The notes: generated from the sequence alone by a model not told the origin. Shown: positions 23,677 to 32,488, counted from the stretch's first letter. The stretch is 64,000 nt of DNA from an uncultured Anaeroplasmataceae bacterium (GCA_910584005.1 CAJTXR010000001.1:368927-432926), one strand, 5' to 3'. Numbers and translations: made by a program.

Positions 23677-26394
23677 TTACTCCGTTCTAAGAGCAACAAC
23701 TGGATCCTTTTTAGCAGCTGAACGTGAAGGAATTAAACCAGAGATGACAGTCAAAAGAATACTAATTAAAATCATAATACCTGCTTGCCATATTGGTAAG
23801 TTTGCAATTGGAGATACACCGGTTAAATTTTTAACAATAATATTTAAAATCAATGAGATAAAATATGTGACAAGAATTCCAAATACACCTGAAATTAAAC
23901 CTATAATAAAGGTTTCTGCATTAAATAGATGAGTAACATCTTTCTTTCTTCCACCTAAAGAACGAATTACACCTATCTCTTTTACACGTTCTACAACGGA
24001 TACATAAGTAATAATTGCGATCATAAAGCATGAAACAACTAAGGATAATGCTGTAAATGCGATTAAAGCCGTAGTAACTAAACTAATTAAACTATTAATC
24101 ATATTAATCATAACCGCAATATTATCTGTATAAGTTATTTTTTCTCTTTCAGTGGAGGTTAAGGTAATCGTTTCTCCTTTTTGATTTACAAAGGTAAGGG
24201 TTTCATCACTATTCCATCGATCCAAATGCTTAGTAACTCCATCTTTTAAATCAAAGTCAATTGGATAAATTGAAATATGATTAGCAACATCAATTCCGCC
24301 TAAATGCCGAAGAGATAACGTTGTATAAAGAATCGAATTATCCTTATGCTCTTCCCCATTTCCGCCTCCCATCATTGTTCCTAAAAGCTCAGACATAGCG
24401 TTTGTTGTTCCCACAACTCCATTTCCTTCCTTGATAGTTCCATCTGGTGCCTGAAATGGATATTTATAGGTGATAAATTTTATATTGGTTTGGTCATAAG
24501 CACCGAAATAGGTAAGTTGATGATCTACCAAATATTGTACTACCTTAGACTCTAATCCTTCTTTAATAAACTGCTTGGTAAAGGCCTCTGTATAAAAGAA
24601 TCCACTTGTCATACATCCATAAGAAATAGACGCTTTTGGCCTTAGAATTGCCTTTACAACCAATTCTTTTGCTCCAGAAGTTTCCATTTTATAATTATAT
24701 GTGAAAGGGGACATTGCTGACATTGGGCCTGTAACTTCATTATATATTTTATCATTAGGATAATAGTAAAATTTTTTACCAACTAATTCTTCAAAATCAA
24801 ATCGATTCTTATCTATCGTAGCATCGTAATTTGGATCATTTAAGTGGCGATACATTGTATTAATAAATTGATCTTGCGTATAATATCCGAGTTGGGCCAA
24901 CAATAAATCTGTCAATTCCTGATCATTATTTACGACAATCATAATTTCATTATCTTTAGTCGCAATTTCATTTCCATATAATAAATCATACTGACTTAAA
25001 ATATAATTCTTATCATTTGGAGCTTGTTGAAAAACATTGGTTAATCCTGTAACATAGCTCGCATATTGAGCATAATCCGTTTCCTTTAATACAGAAGTAT
25101 AAATTGATTTTATAGCCGATAAAGAAATATTTTCCTTAGTAGGATCTTTATAATTTACTTGAAAATCGGTATAAATATTATTTGTAACATCTATTCCATA
25201 TTCTAAACTGATTGCTGCAGCGTACCCCTCATCAATACTATATACATAATCAATATAATCTTGAGTAATATTGTTGCTGATTTGCATCTTGTCCATAGCC
25301 TGCCCTTGAGCTATTAATCTTTTTAAAATTGAATTTACATTGACCTTTCCTTCTTCTATTTCAAGGTATTCAATTTTCTCACTCATACTCATGCCACTCA
25401 TCATTGCAGATAAATCATAGGCACTTTCTGAAATTTGAACTGGGTTTCCAGATAGCATATCATCTTGCATAGATGTTATATATCCAGTTACTCCGCTTGA
25501 AACTGCTAAAACACAAGAAACACCAATAATTCCTATAGAACCCGCAATACAAGTTAATGTTGTTCTTGCTTTTTTGGTTGCTAGATTACGTAAAGATAAT
25601 TTAAAAGCAGTCCAAAAAGACATTTTAGCCTTTTCTTTCTTTTTCGTTTTATTAGGCTTTTCTTCTACTTCTTCAACTGTATCCTTATCATGTATTTCAG
25701 CCTCTTCTTCTTGAGCGGTATAAGGGTTTGAATCACTTAATAGTTCTCCATCTAAAAGTCGAACAATTCGGGTAGAATATTGCTTTGCTAAATCAGGATT
25801 ATGGGTAACCATAATGACCAATTTTTCTTTTGATATTTCTTGGATTAATTCCATAATTTGAATAGAGGTTTGCGTATCAAGTGCCCCTGTAGGTTCATCT
25901 GCTAAAAGAATCTCTGGTTCATTGACTAAAGCTCTTGCAATTGCGACTCTTTGACATTGTCCACCAGAAAGCTGATTTGGTTTTTTATTATATTGTCCTT
26001 CTAAGCCTACACGATCAATTGCTTTCTTGGCCCTAGTAATTCGTTCTTCTTTAGATAAACCTGCTATGGTTAAAGCCAACTCAACATTCCCTAATATTGT
26101 TTGATGAGGAATTAAATTATAACTTTGAAATATAAAACCAATTCGATGGTTACGGTAAACATCCCAATCGTTATCTTTAAATTCCTTAGTACTTCTACCA
26201 TTAATGAACAAATCTCCTGAACTGTATTTATCTAACCCACCAATAATATTCAACATTGTGGTTTTCCCACAACCAGATGGACCTAAGATTGAAACAAATT
26301 CATTCTTACGAAAGGATAGACTAATTCCCTTTAAAGCATGAACATAACTATCTGCAACTTTATAGTCTTTTTTTATATTTTCTAGTCTTAACAT
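23677..26394 (-). CDS. MacB-like ABC transporter, fused ATPase and permease
   Basis: A 905-residue fusion. Residues 1-225 are the ATPase: Walker A GPSGCGKTT, signature LSGGQCQRVAIARAL, Walker B ILLADEPTGAL and the H-loop VTHNPDL. After a charged linker (about 240-270), the permease has a first span (GSIGIIGVSCVLAVSSGV), a roughly 400-residue extracytoplasmic MacB-type domain and three C-terminal FtsX spans. Such transporters act in mechanotransmission or peptide and antibiotic defence. The start at 26394 is preferred because a -10 box overlaps the longer frame. Downstream lies an ArsR regulator. Confidence 0.9.
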   Translation of the reverse strand: MLRLENIKKDYKVADSYVHALKGISLSFRKNEFVSILGPSGCGKTTMLNIIGGLDKYSSGDLFINGRSTKEFKDNDWDVYRNHRIGFIFQSYNLIPHQTILGNVELALTIAGLSKEERITRAKKAIDRVGLEGQYNKKPNQLSGGQCQRVAIARALVNEPEILLADEPTGALDTQTSIQIMELIQEISKEKLVIMVTHNPDLAKQYSTRIVRLLDGELLSDSNPYTAQEEEAEIHDKDTVEEVEEKPNKTKKKEKAKMSFWTAFKLSLRNLATKKARTTLTCIAGSIGIIGVSCVLAVSSGVTGYITSMQDDMLSGNPVQISESAYDLSAMMSGMSMSEKIEYLEIEEGKVNVNSILKRLIAQGQAMDKMQISNNITQDYIDYVYSIDEGYAAAISLEYGIDVTNNIYTDFQVNYKDPTKENISLSAIKSIYTSVLKETDYAQYASYVTGLTNVFQQAPNDKNYILSQYDLLYGNEIATKDNEIMIVVNNDQELTDLLLAQLGYYTQDQFINTMYRHLNDPNYDATIDKNRFDFEELVGKKFYYYPNDKIYNEVTGPMSAMSPFTYNYKMETSGAKELVVKAILRPKASISYGCMTSGFFYTEAFTKQFIKEGLESKVVQYLVDHQLTYFGAYDQTNIKFITYKYPFQAPDGTIKEGNGVVGTTNAMSELLGTMMGGGNGEEHKDNSILYTTLSLRHLGGIDVANHISIYPIDFDLKDGVTKHLDRWNSDETLTFVNQKGETITLTSTEREKITYTDNIAVMINMINSLISLVTTALIAFTALSLVVSCFMIAIITYVSVVERVKEIGVIRSLGGRKKDVTHLFNAETFIIGLISGVFGILVTYFISLILNIIVKNLTGVSPIANLPIWQAGIMILISILLTVISGLIPSRSAAKKDPVVALRTE

Positions 26395-26437
26395 TTTACT
26401 GCCTTCTTCCTTTGGTTGATTTTTTTCTACCAATAAT

Positions 26438-26466
26438 TATAGCATGATTTTAAACAAGTGCAAAGA
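26438..26466 (-). promoter_or_regulatory. Promoter of the MacB-like transporter operon
   Basis: The minus strand reads TTGCAC, about 16 bp, TATAAT, followed about 45 bases later by the start at 26394. This excludes the upstream TTG start, which lies at the expected transcription start. Confidence 0.6.
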
Positions 26467-26502
26467 AAAAAAGCATGTACATAAAACGTTTACATACATG
26501 CT
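26465..26502 (-). terminator. Terminator of the four-span membrane-protein gene
   Basis: The arms AGCATGTA and TACATGCT-like lie around a roughly 15-base loop, with TTTTTTT following on the minus strand. It covers the stop codon at 26501. Confidence 0.75.
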
Positions 26503-27121
26503 AGATAAAATGACCAAAAAACTTTGCTAGTAAAGGAACTAGGCAAGCTCCAAATATAAAATAAAAGACAGTATAAAGTACATCATTTGGATTTGGAATC
26601 ATATGATAACAAATAAGTAAGATTCCGATTCCCATAAACCCAATAACAGAGGTTGAACCGATAACTTTCCAAGTAAAAAAATTCAAGTTAAAATCCCAAA
26701 AAAAGCTATTTTTATACCGATCGTTTGTTAAACTTAAATAATATTCAATTAATAAGGAGATTAATACTTTCCTTTTGACCTTATCTGGATGTTTAATTGC
26801 ACGTTTTGGGCAAAAATATATTTGCTCAAGAGCTTCTGAAATAATTTCTATATTGTTTTCTTCCTCATTTACATAGTCAAAAAAAGTAAATAAAACTGAA
26901 TATTTGGGATCATTTCGATCTAATTTCTCGATTTTTTCAAAAAAGATTCTTTTTCGCTTTAAATTAATATAGTGGTATGCAATAAAAGACCAAGCAAAAA
27001 TTACGATTGCCCAAAGCGTTATTGTTACTATAGTTAAAGGAACACTCGCAGAAATGATTTCACATATTAATAATACTAAAGCAATTCCTGTAAGAATACC
27101 AAAACAAATTATTATCATCAT
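26501..27121 (-). CDS. Membrane protein of unknown function
   Basis: About 206 residues. Two membrane spans occupy residues 3-55, then a cytosolic helical region (residues about 60-145, with EKIEKLDRNDPKYSVLFTFFDYVNEEENNIEII) and two further spans at the C-terminus. The ATG at 27121, with GGAAG eight bases upstream, is preferred to an upstream GTG. No family was recognised. It stands alone between the hemolysin III and ABC units. Confidence 0.7.
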   Translation of the reverse strand: MMIIICFGILTGIALVLLICEIISASVPLTIVTITLWAIVIFAWSFIAYHYINLKRKRIFFEKIEKLDRNDPKYSVLFTFFDYVNEEENNIEIISEALEQIYFCPKRAIKHPDKVKRKVLISLLIEYYLSLTNDRYKNSFFWDFNLNFFTWKVIGSTSVIGFMGIGILLICYHMIPNPNDVLYTVFYFIFGACLVPLLAKFFGHFI

Positions 27122-27182
27122 TTCTGCCACTTCCTTTCTTCATATTCTTATTGTAATTTTTTTTCGTTCGTTTTTCAAGTAT

Positions 27183-27213
27183 AAAAAGAAATTGGTAGAT
27201 TTCCTACCAATTA
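27183..27213 (-). terminator. Terminator of the hemolysin III gene
   Basis: The stem AATTGGTAG/CTACCAATT with a short loop overlaps the stop codon and is followed by a T-rich tract on the minus strand. Confidence 0.75.
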
Positions 27214-28026
27214 ATATATGCAAAATAGCACACCTAAATATTGAACAATAGCTCCACATAAAACAAAGAAATGCCAAATAAAATGTGCCCCTCGAATTCC
27301 TTTTTTAGCAAAAGGAATCATTCCTAAAGTGTATACAACTCCACCACCTAATATAAACCATAATAAATTTAAATTATTTTTTATGAAATCAGGAATGAAC
27401 ATAAGTCCGCTCCAGCCGATAACAAAATATAGGGTATAATGCAACCAACGAATACGTCCTGGTCCAAATATGCAAACAAAAGTAATTCCTGTTATTATTG
27501 CAACCCATTGTATAACAAAAAGAACAATCCCCAAAGTATTTCCCCAGTATACCAAATATATTGGAGCAAATGTTCCACCAATGAGTAAATATATAGAGGA
27601 ATAATCAAATCTCCGCCAAATGTGTTTTACCATAGATCCCATGCGGAAAGAATGGTAAAGGCAGCTCATCAGCATCATCAGTGTCAGACATAATCCATAG
27701 ACAATGGAAGCTGTCACTTTTAAAGGAGTATCTGATTTCAGTAGTAAAAATACTAAACCAATTAACCCAAGCAAAGCCCCAATGCCATGAGTAATCGCAT
27801 TTCCTATTTCTTCTAAGACTGGGCGTTTTGGTGGTTCATTCAACAAGTGAATTCTAGCCCTCTTTTCTTTTTTTATGGGTGCTAATGCTTCTTTTTCTTC
27901 CTGCTTCATTAAGTCCTTTCTTGCAGAATCAATTTCTTTTTCTTTTTTATGCTCTACCTTTAAATTCTTTTTATTTAATTTTATATCTTTTTTCTGTTGC
28001 TTCAAAAAAGCTTTATTTTCTTCCAA
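27211..28026 (-). CDS. Hemolysin III/PAQR family membrane protein with charged N-terminal extension
   Basis: A 271-residue protein. Residues 1-60 are a lysine/glutamate-rich, coiled-coil-like extension (KKDIKLNKKNLKVEHKKEKE) that is unusual for the family. Residues 68-271 form the seven-span PAQR core: EIGNAITHGIGALLGL with its histidine, SCLYHSF, FDYSSIYLLIGGTFAPI and the C-terminal GAHFIWHFFVLCGA. These histidine, serine and aspartate residues form the zinc site of PAQR hydrolases. Bacterial members influence membrane lipid homeostasis. The start is TTG with a GGTG site. Confidence 0.88.
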   Translation of the reverse strand: MEENKAFLKQQKKDIKLNKKNLKVEHKKEKEIDSARKDLMKQEEKEALAPIKKEKRARIHLLNEPPKRPVLEEIGNAITHGIGALLGLIGLVFLLLKSDTPLKVTASIVYGLCLTLMMLMSCLYHSFRMGSMVKHIWRRFDYSSIYLLIGGTFAPIYLVYWGNTLGIVLFVIQWVAIITGITFVCIFGPGRIRWLHYTLYFVIGWSGLMFIPDFIKNNLNLLWFILGGGVVYTLGMIPFAKKGIRGAHFIWHFFVLCGAIVQYLGVLFCIY

Positions 28027-28119
28027 AATATCACCACTTTATCTATTTTTAATTGTAGCACGACATGTGATAGTTGTCAATATAAGATGATTTAGTTTTA
28101 ATAATAAAAATAACTTATA

Positions 28120-28150
28120 ATAAAAATCTAAAAGATTCTACTTTTAGATT
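28120..28150 (-). terminator. Terminator of tRNA-Arg
   Basis: The stem AATCTAAAAG/CTTTTAGATT around six bases is followed by a T-rich tract on the minus strand, 13 bases after the CCA end. Confidence 0.8.
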
Positions 28151-28162
28151 CCAATATTTTAC

Positions 28163-28239
28163 TGGCGTCCCTAAATGGATTCGAACCATCGACTGATCAC
28201 TTCGGAGGCGATTCCTCTATCCAACTGAGGTATAGGGAC
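28163..28239 (-). tRNA. tRNA-Arg(CCG)
   Basis: Minus-strand 77-nt tRNA with encoded CCA. Acceptor GTCCCTA pairs with TAGGGAC. Anticodon loop CTCCGAA gives CCG, reading CGG. The T-loop is GTTCGAATC. Its 5' 23 bases are also the last codons of the upstream GNAT reading frame. Confidence 0.92.
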
Positions 28240-28510
28240 AGGAAAGAATTATATCTTGCTTATCCTCATTCTTTTGAAAATAATGTTTTGCATAACTGCA
28301 TTCAAGGATAGCCTTACAATGTGAGTCTTTTATAATAGTATAAGCTTCTTCTAACAAAAGACTTGCTATACCTTGCCCCCTTAAGATAGGATCCACATAG
28401 GTCGATTGAATAACTACTGTATGATCATCTATTTTAGGAAATAAGACATAAGCCAATTCTTTTTCTCCTTCAAAATAAGAAATTCTATCTTTTGTTCTTT
28501 TAATTTTCAA
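28217..28510 (-). CDS. Small GNAT acetyltransferase (YjdJ-like), end overlapping tRNA-Arg
   Basis: A 97-residue protein of the short GNAT type. ISYFEGEKELAYVLF and the acetyl-CoA loop DPILRGQGIASLLLEEAY are visible, followed by CSYAKHYFQKNEDKQDII. Relatives end near a YQDLL motif, equivalent to KQDII here. The last seven residues come from reading into the tRNA-Arg gene before a TAG inside its D-arm. The start is TTG behind GGAG. Transcription must continue through the tRNA, so mRNA and tRNA may be processed from one transcript. Confidence 0.75.
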   Translation of the reverse strand: MKIKRTKDRISYFEGEKELAYVLFPKIDDHTVVIQSTYVDPILRGQGIASLLLEEAYTIIKDSHCKAILECSYAKHYFQKNEDKQDIILSCPYTSVG

Positions 28511-28800
28511 GTTTTCTTCTCCTTATTCATTATAATTTAACTCTTATATATTATATAATATTTTGTTCAAAATGAAAACCATTTCCTATAAGATTTTATA
28601 AATTAAGCTAAAAAAACAAAATCTTTAATATAAAACACATAAAATTTATTTATCAACTTAAAATCAATTGTGCATTTCTATATCTTTATTTCATATAAAA
28701 ATAAGAAGATTTTTTATTAAATTAGTTGTACAATATATAATTATAAACAACAATATTTTTTTACATTTTCATGCAAAAAATGCATATTCTAATTTTGCTA
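28511..28800. other. AT-rich intergenic stretch, no gene seen
   Basis: No start-stop frame with a ribosome site is present. It probably contains the GNAT promoter (a TATATAAT-like tract near 28550) and the 3' end region of the HTH gene. Confidence 0.4.
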
Positions 28801-29097
28801 TTATGATATAATAGATGTGTATTCGTTTAATTTCAACAAGATATATTCTTTGATTTCCTTTTGTTTTCTTGAGATTGTACTCTGATCCATATTCAATTTT
28901 ATGGATAAAAATTGTTGATTTTCTCTTCTTTTCCATATATAAGTGTAATAAAAAATTTGATGGTAACAATCACCTTTAAATTTATCAAATTCTTTTAGTA
29001 CCTCGTATACTTGTTCTAAACAATGGTATAAGCTTTCTAATTTAATCTGTGAAGCTTCCATTTTCAAAACTTTTAATATTTCCTCAATAGTTTTCAT
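28801..29097 (-). CDS. Small helix-turn-helix protein
   Basis: A 98-residue protein whose C-terminal third (FLSIKLNMDQSTISRKQKEIKEYILLKL) forms a helix-turn-helix resembling sigma-like or ArpU-type phage regulators. The N-terminal part is helical (TIEEILKVLKMEASQIKLESLYHCLEQVYEVL). The ATG at 29097 follows GGAG by eight bases. It is divergent from the Thg1-like gene, separated by about 180 bp, and might control it. No experimental relative is known to me. Confidence 0.6.
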   Translation of the reverse strand: MKTIEEILKVLKMEASQIKLESLYHCLEQVYEVLKEFDKFKGDCYHQIFYYTYIWKRRENQQFLSIKLNMDQSTISRKQKEIKEYILLKLNEYTSIIS

Positions 29098-29280
29098 TTC
29101 CCCGCACTCCATTTACTCAAAATACCAAAAGATAATTTTATTTTATCATTGTTGTATCTTAAATGGCAAGTTTAACTTATAATGTTTTAAAAAAATTCAA
29201 ATAAAAAGGATTATTATTTTACTTTTAAACTCTTTTTTTATAAAAGATTTATATTTTTTTATAATACGATGGAGGATTTT

Positions 29281-30033
29281 ATGAACCCAACTCAAATTAA
29301 AACAAAGCATAAGCACTATACAAATTATACCTATCCTTACGCATTACAAGAGTACTCAGATTTTAAGAATTATGAAAAAAAATATAATTATAGACTCAAA
29401 AATAATGTGTATTATATTATTCGTTTTGATGGAAAGGAAATGACTAAAGATTATAAAATTAAAAAGCAAGCAATTAATGTTCCTTTCTTTAATACAATGA
29501 AAGAAACCTTTTTACAATTTTGTTCCCATAAACCAAATATTATATTTGCTTATTCTTTCAGCGATGAAATCTCTATTTTAATTCGTGGAGATGAAAATGA
29601 AGATTCTGATCATTTACGTATTGAAAAAATATTATCCTTATATGCAAGTGAATTATCCTTAAAATTTTACGTAAATGCGAAAAAATTTAATTTAAAATTA
29701 AAACAAGATAGTCTTTTTGATGCAAGAATAATTGAAATTGAAGATGAGATGATACTAAAATATTTTACTGCCCGGCAAGCTTTTGCAATTATTAAATATC
29801 TTTCAAGATTAAAGACTCAATATCAAATCAATCAGCAATTTAAATCTTCTAAAGTAATTATTAGAGAACTAAGGAATAAGAATATATATTATAATCAACT
29901 TCCTAAGGAGTATCGTTACGGATTTTATTATTCTGCCAAAGATAAAATAATAGATTCATTTGAATTTAAAAGAAATATAAAAAGATTAAAAGAATTGATG
30001 ATAAGCATAAAAAAAGAGGAATCATCTATATAG
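29281..30033 (+). CDS. Thg1-like 3'-5' nucleotidyltransferase
   Basis: A 250-residue protein with the Thg1 (tRNA-His guanylyltransferase) superfamily motifs. IIRFDGKEMTK carries the first metal aspartate (about residue 47). YSFSDEISILI carries the second aspartate and the glutamate (about 97-98). FDARIIEIE and YFTARQAFAIIKYLSRL match the conserved FDxRv and YFxWRQxDaxxN regions. Bacterial Thg1-like proteins add nucleotides in the 3'-5' direction and can repair 5'-truncated tRNAs. The ATG at 29281 is used because GGAGG lies five bases upstream, inside the alternative start. A terminator follows at 30105. Such genes are scattered in bacteria, so recent transfer is possible. Confidence 0.8.
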   Translation: MNPTQIKTKHKHYTNYTYPYALQEYSDFKNYEKKYNYRLKNNVYYIIRFDGKEMTKDYKIKKQAINVPFFNTMKETFLQFCSHKPNIIFAYSFSDEISILIRGDENEDSDHLRIEKILSLYASELSLKFYVNAKKFNLKLKQDSLFDARIIEIEDEMILKYFTARQAFAIIKYLSRLKTQYQINQQFKSSKVIIRELRNKNIYYNQLPKEYRYGFYYSAKDKIIDSFEFKRNIKRLKELMISIKKEESSI

Positions 30034-30104
30034 ATTACTCTGTATCCTTTTGCTTTTTTCAAAAGATGGGTTTCATAAATCAAAAAAACAGAATGAATAA
30101 TAAG

Positions 30105-30134
30105 AAAAGGATGAGTTGATAACTCGTCCTTTTT
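30105..30134 (+). terminator. Terminator downstream of the Thg1-like gene
   Basis: The stem AAGGATGAGTT/AACTCGTCCTT with a three-base loop is followed by TTTTT. Confidence 0.75.
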
Positions 30135-30237
30135 CCATTTTTTAGACAATATTATTCTTCTTTCACACAGGAATTCGAATACAGATAGTATTTTCAAATT
30201 ATCTAAAAATATCCATGGTACATCTCTTAGTAATTTA

Positions 30238-31383
30238 TTAATGTAACTTAAATTCCATATATGCTGGTTGATGATTACTATAAGCATAATCTGTTTCAAT
30301 ATTAGATTGAAGTTTTACTTCTATATTCTTTGAAACAATAAATCCATCAACTACAGTTACATAATTGACACCTTTTTCCCATGGCATTTCTGCAGCACGA
30401 CAGGATGAAGTATTATCTGATGCTATAACAGAATATCCATTTGGTAATCCCGATTCTTTTTTTTCATTAAAGAAAAAGGCAAGCCAATCTGGTTTTTGTT
30501 GTTTAGTTTCATCTTTAAATGGAAGACTGTCTTGATTATAGTCCAAATATGCTGGATTATTCGTTAATAAATCGTGATTAAAATCACCACCTACAATGAC
30601 ATAGTTTCCTTCTTTTTCCATTTCTTCTAAAAAAGTACTCAATTCTTTCATTTGCTTTTCTCGAATATATCCACCTTTATCATAAGCGGACATATGGACA
30701 TTAATTAGAATTAATTTTTTACCATTATCCACATTTAATTCTGAAACAGAAAAACAGCGATCTAAATCAAAAAATTTATCAAATCCAGTACTAATTGTAA
30801 AAGAATACCTAGTCGCAGTTTGTATCTGATATTTACTAAATGTCATAATTCCTGCATTTGTTTTTCCATGTGGATCTGTGAATGGATAAAATAAATAAGC
30901 AGAATGAAAATTTTCTGCATACACAGAATCATAATTATTCATTTGACTCTTCATAAAATCAACTTGATTTATATGATAACTTCTATCCCCTTTTTTATCT
31001 ACTTCCTGCAAAAAAGCAAAATCTAAATTTAAATTCTTCAAGACTTCTCCTGCTCCATTCAGATTAGTTTCAACATGCTCTTTATCAATTGCTGTTCCTC
31101 TGTGCCCAGTAACTTTTTTTCCATCTTGCATAATCCCTGAATCTAAAAAGAAATCAAAATCGGGACTATAAGCACCAAAACCAATGTTGTATGTTGCAAT
31201 TTTATAAGTTTGTCCAACTGTTACATTTTTTTCACTTGCCGAAGAATTTACTTCTAGTTTAAGATTATCAGCAATACGATTGTATTGAAAAAAAACATAT
31301 CCAACGTATGAGCCTACAACAACCACAAGTAAGCCTACAATGGATAGAATAATAGCAAGAGTAATTTTTATACCTTTTTTCAT
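30238..31383 (-). CDS. Membrane-anchored endonuclease/exonuclease/phosphatase-family protein
   Basis: A 381-residue protein with an N-terminal membrane anchor (residues about 7-30) and an extracytoplasmic EEP domain. Metal and catalytic motifs are YNIGFGAYSPDFDFF (asparagine), LQEVDKKGDRSY (glutamate), NVHMSAYDKGG, VIVGGDFNHD (aspartate-asparagine) and the last histidine in YSNHQPAYMEF. The EEP fold covers nucleases, sphingomyelinases and inositol phosphatases. Cell-surface location and the anchor fit a phosphodiesterase acting on external substrates. It is monocistronic with an AGGAG site. Confidence 0.85.
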   Translation of the reverse strand: MKKGIKITLAIILSIVGLLVVVVGSYVGYVFFQYNRIADNLKLEVNSSASEKNVTVGQTYKIATYNIGFGAYSPDFDFFLDSGIMQDGKKVTGHRGTAIDKEHVETNLNGAGEVLKNLNLDFAFLQEVDKKGDRSYHINQVDFMKSQMNNYDSVYAENFHSAYLFYPFTDPHGKTNAGIMTFSKYQIQTATRYSFTISTGFDKFFDLDRCFSVSELNVDNGKKLILINVHMSAYDKGGYIREKQMKELSTFLEEMEKEGNYVIVGGDFNHDLLTNNPAYLDYNQDSLPFKDETKQQKPDWLAFFFNEKKESGLPNGYSVIASDNTSSCRAAEMPWEKGVNYVTVVDGFIVSKNIEVKLQSNIETDYAYSNHQPAYMEFKLH

Positions 31384-31699
31384 ATTTTTCTCCTTATTTA
31401 ATCAATTTTTTTTTGTTAAAATTTTGCGTATAGTTATCAGAAATTTAATTCATAAAATTGTTTTCATTCATATTCCTAATTTCACTTAACATTTCATTTG
31501 TTTAGAGGAATAAGATTCATTAAAAATTATAGCAATTTTTTAAAAAAAATACAATAATTTTGCCGAAATGAATCAAGACAATAATAAAATCTTGATTAAA
31601 ATACTTTCGTTTCAAAGGTATTTTATACAAAGAAAAAGTCCTTGTAAAAGTGCACGCTGGCACTCCTAAAAGACTCTGATCCACTTTAGGAAAGTAAAG

Positions 31700-31745
31700 A
31701 AAAAATACCCTCATTTATTGTAACATATTTGTCCAATAAATGAGA
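31700..31745 (-). terminator. Terminator at the left edge of the accessory island
   Basis: A perfect 11-bp stem CTCATTTATTG/CAATAAATGAG is followed on the minus strand by a T-run. No complete gene lies directly upstream, consistent with a deleted gene whose terminator remains. Confidence 0.65.
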
Positions 31746-31761
31746 GTAAGTTCACAATTTA

Positions 31762-31932
31762 TGTCTTGAGCATACTGATTTAATACCTTCAAAAACGGTT
31801 AGGTGCACTGAAGGAATACCAATTTTAATGAAAATCAACTGGAAATGAGTAGTTCGTACCCCCATATGCCCTAGCATATTAGACTATTGTTAGATATAAT
31901 ATAAAAATTATAATCCTAATTCTTTATGAAAA
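31762..31932. repeat. Degenerate duplicate of the toxin 3' end and downstream region
   Basis: Aligns with 34331-34491. The shared blocks include ATACCAATTTTAATGAAAAT and, on the minus strand, the toxin tail codons for Y-F-H-(K/R)-E-L-G-L-stop. It appears to be all that is left of a second type III toxin gene or of a partial duplication of the toxin-antitoxin locus. Confidence 0.65.
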
Positions 31933-32101
31933 TAATATCAGACTGTTGACAAAGTAGGATTTGTTAACAGTCTGCCAATAATTCCATTATTTTTCTTTTT
32001 GGCATTATTTATCACCAATTATAGTTTACACTTTTTATAATTAGTTTGTTAAAACACATTTATTTTATAAGAGAGAGGTACCAAAAATAATTTGAACAAA
32101 T

Positions 32102-32488
32102 TCAATCAGATTGTTTTAGGTAAATATATGTTCTACCCTTGTTATATGGATCTAGTTCTGTTTTAATTACACGCCTATTATGAATATTATGTCCATTTTC
32201 TAAAAGACGCTTTAGTTTATTTCCTTTATTATATCCATGAATTGCAATGATATAGGCCCATGTTGGATTTTTAACAATTGTTCTTTGAATTTTACGAATT
32301 GCTTCATCACAAGTTAAGCCGTGAAGATCAAGTTCATGCTGATGATTATCTTTTGGGGAAATAGGTATGAATTTTATTTTTGATTTATAAGAACTATCCC
32401 TAGTTTTTCTTCTTGTTAAAAATATAATAATAAATATGAAAAAAATTACTGTTGTAAATATAGACATACCTATAAATAAACCTATCAA
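32102..32488 (-). CDS. Membrane-anchored Smr-domain protein
   Basis: A 128-residue protein. Residues 1-26 form one membrane span followed by a basic RRKTR stop-transfer. Residues about 50-128 are an Smr domain with the LDLHGLTCDEAIRKI motif and an IIAIHGYNKGNKLKRLL loop, a variant of the usual HGxGxG. Smr domains bind or cut nucleic acids, for example in ribosome rescue. The start is TTG seven bases after a run of G residues; an ATG eight codons in is the alternative. A membrane-tethered Smr is unusual. Confidence 0.75.
   Translation of the reverse strand: MIGLFIGMSIFTTVIFFIFIIIFLTRRKTRDSSYKSKIKFIPISPKDNHQHELDLHGLTCDEAIRKIQRTIVKNPTWAYIIAIHGYNKGNKLKRLLENGHNIHNRRVIKTELDPYNKGRTYIYLKQSD

Larger units (their letters stand above)
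31384..32101. other. Intergenic region with repeats and hairpins, no intact gene
   Basis: Holds a minus-strand terminator (31700-31745), a 170-bp degenerate copy of the region downstream of the CptN-like toxin (31762-31932), and a 12-bp inverted repeat CAGACTGTTGAC/GTTAACAGTCTG (31941-31974). An open minus-strand frame at 31520-31714 lacks a ribosome site and family features. Confidence 0.55.

Noticed and set aside
29928..30299. Minus-strand ORF overlapping Thg1-like and EEP genes
   Set aside because: Antisense to the Thg1-like 3' end, passes through its terminator and lacks a ribosome site.
31520..31714. Minus-strand ORF of 64 codons in the island edge
   Set aside because: No ribosome site, runs through a terminator hairpin region, and composition is not protein-like.
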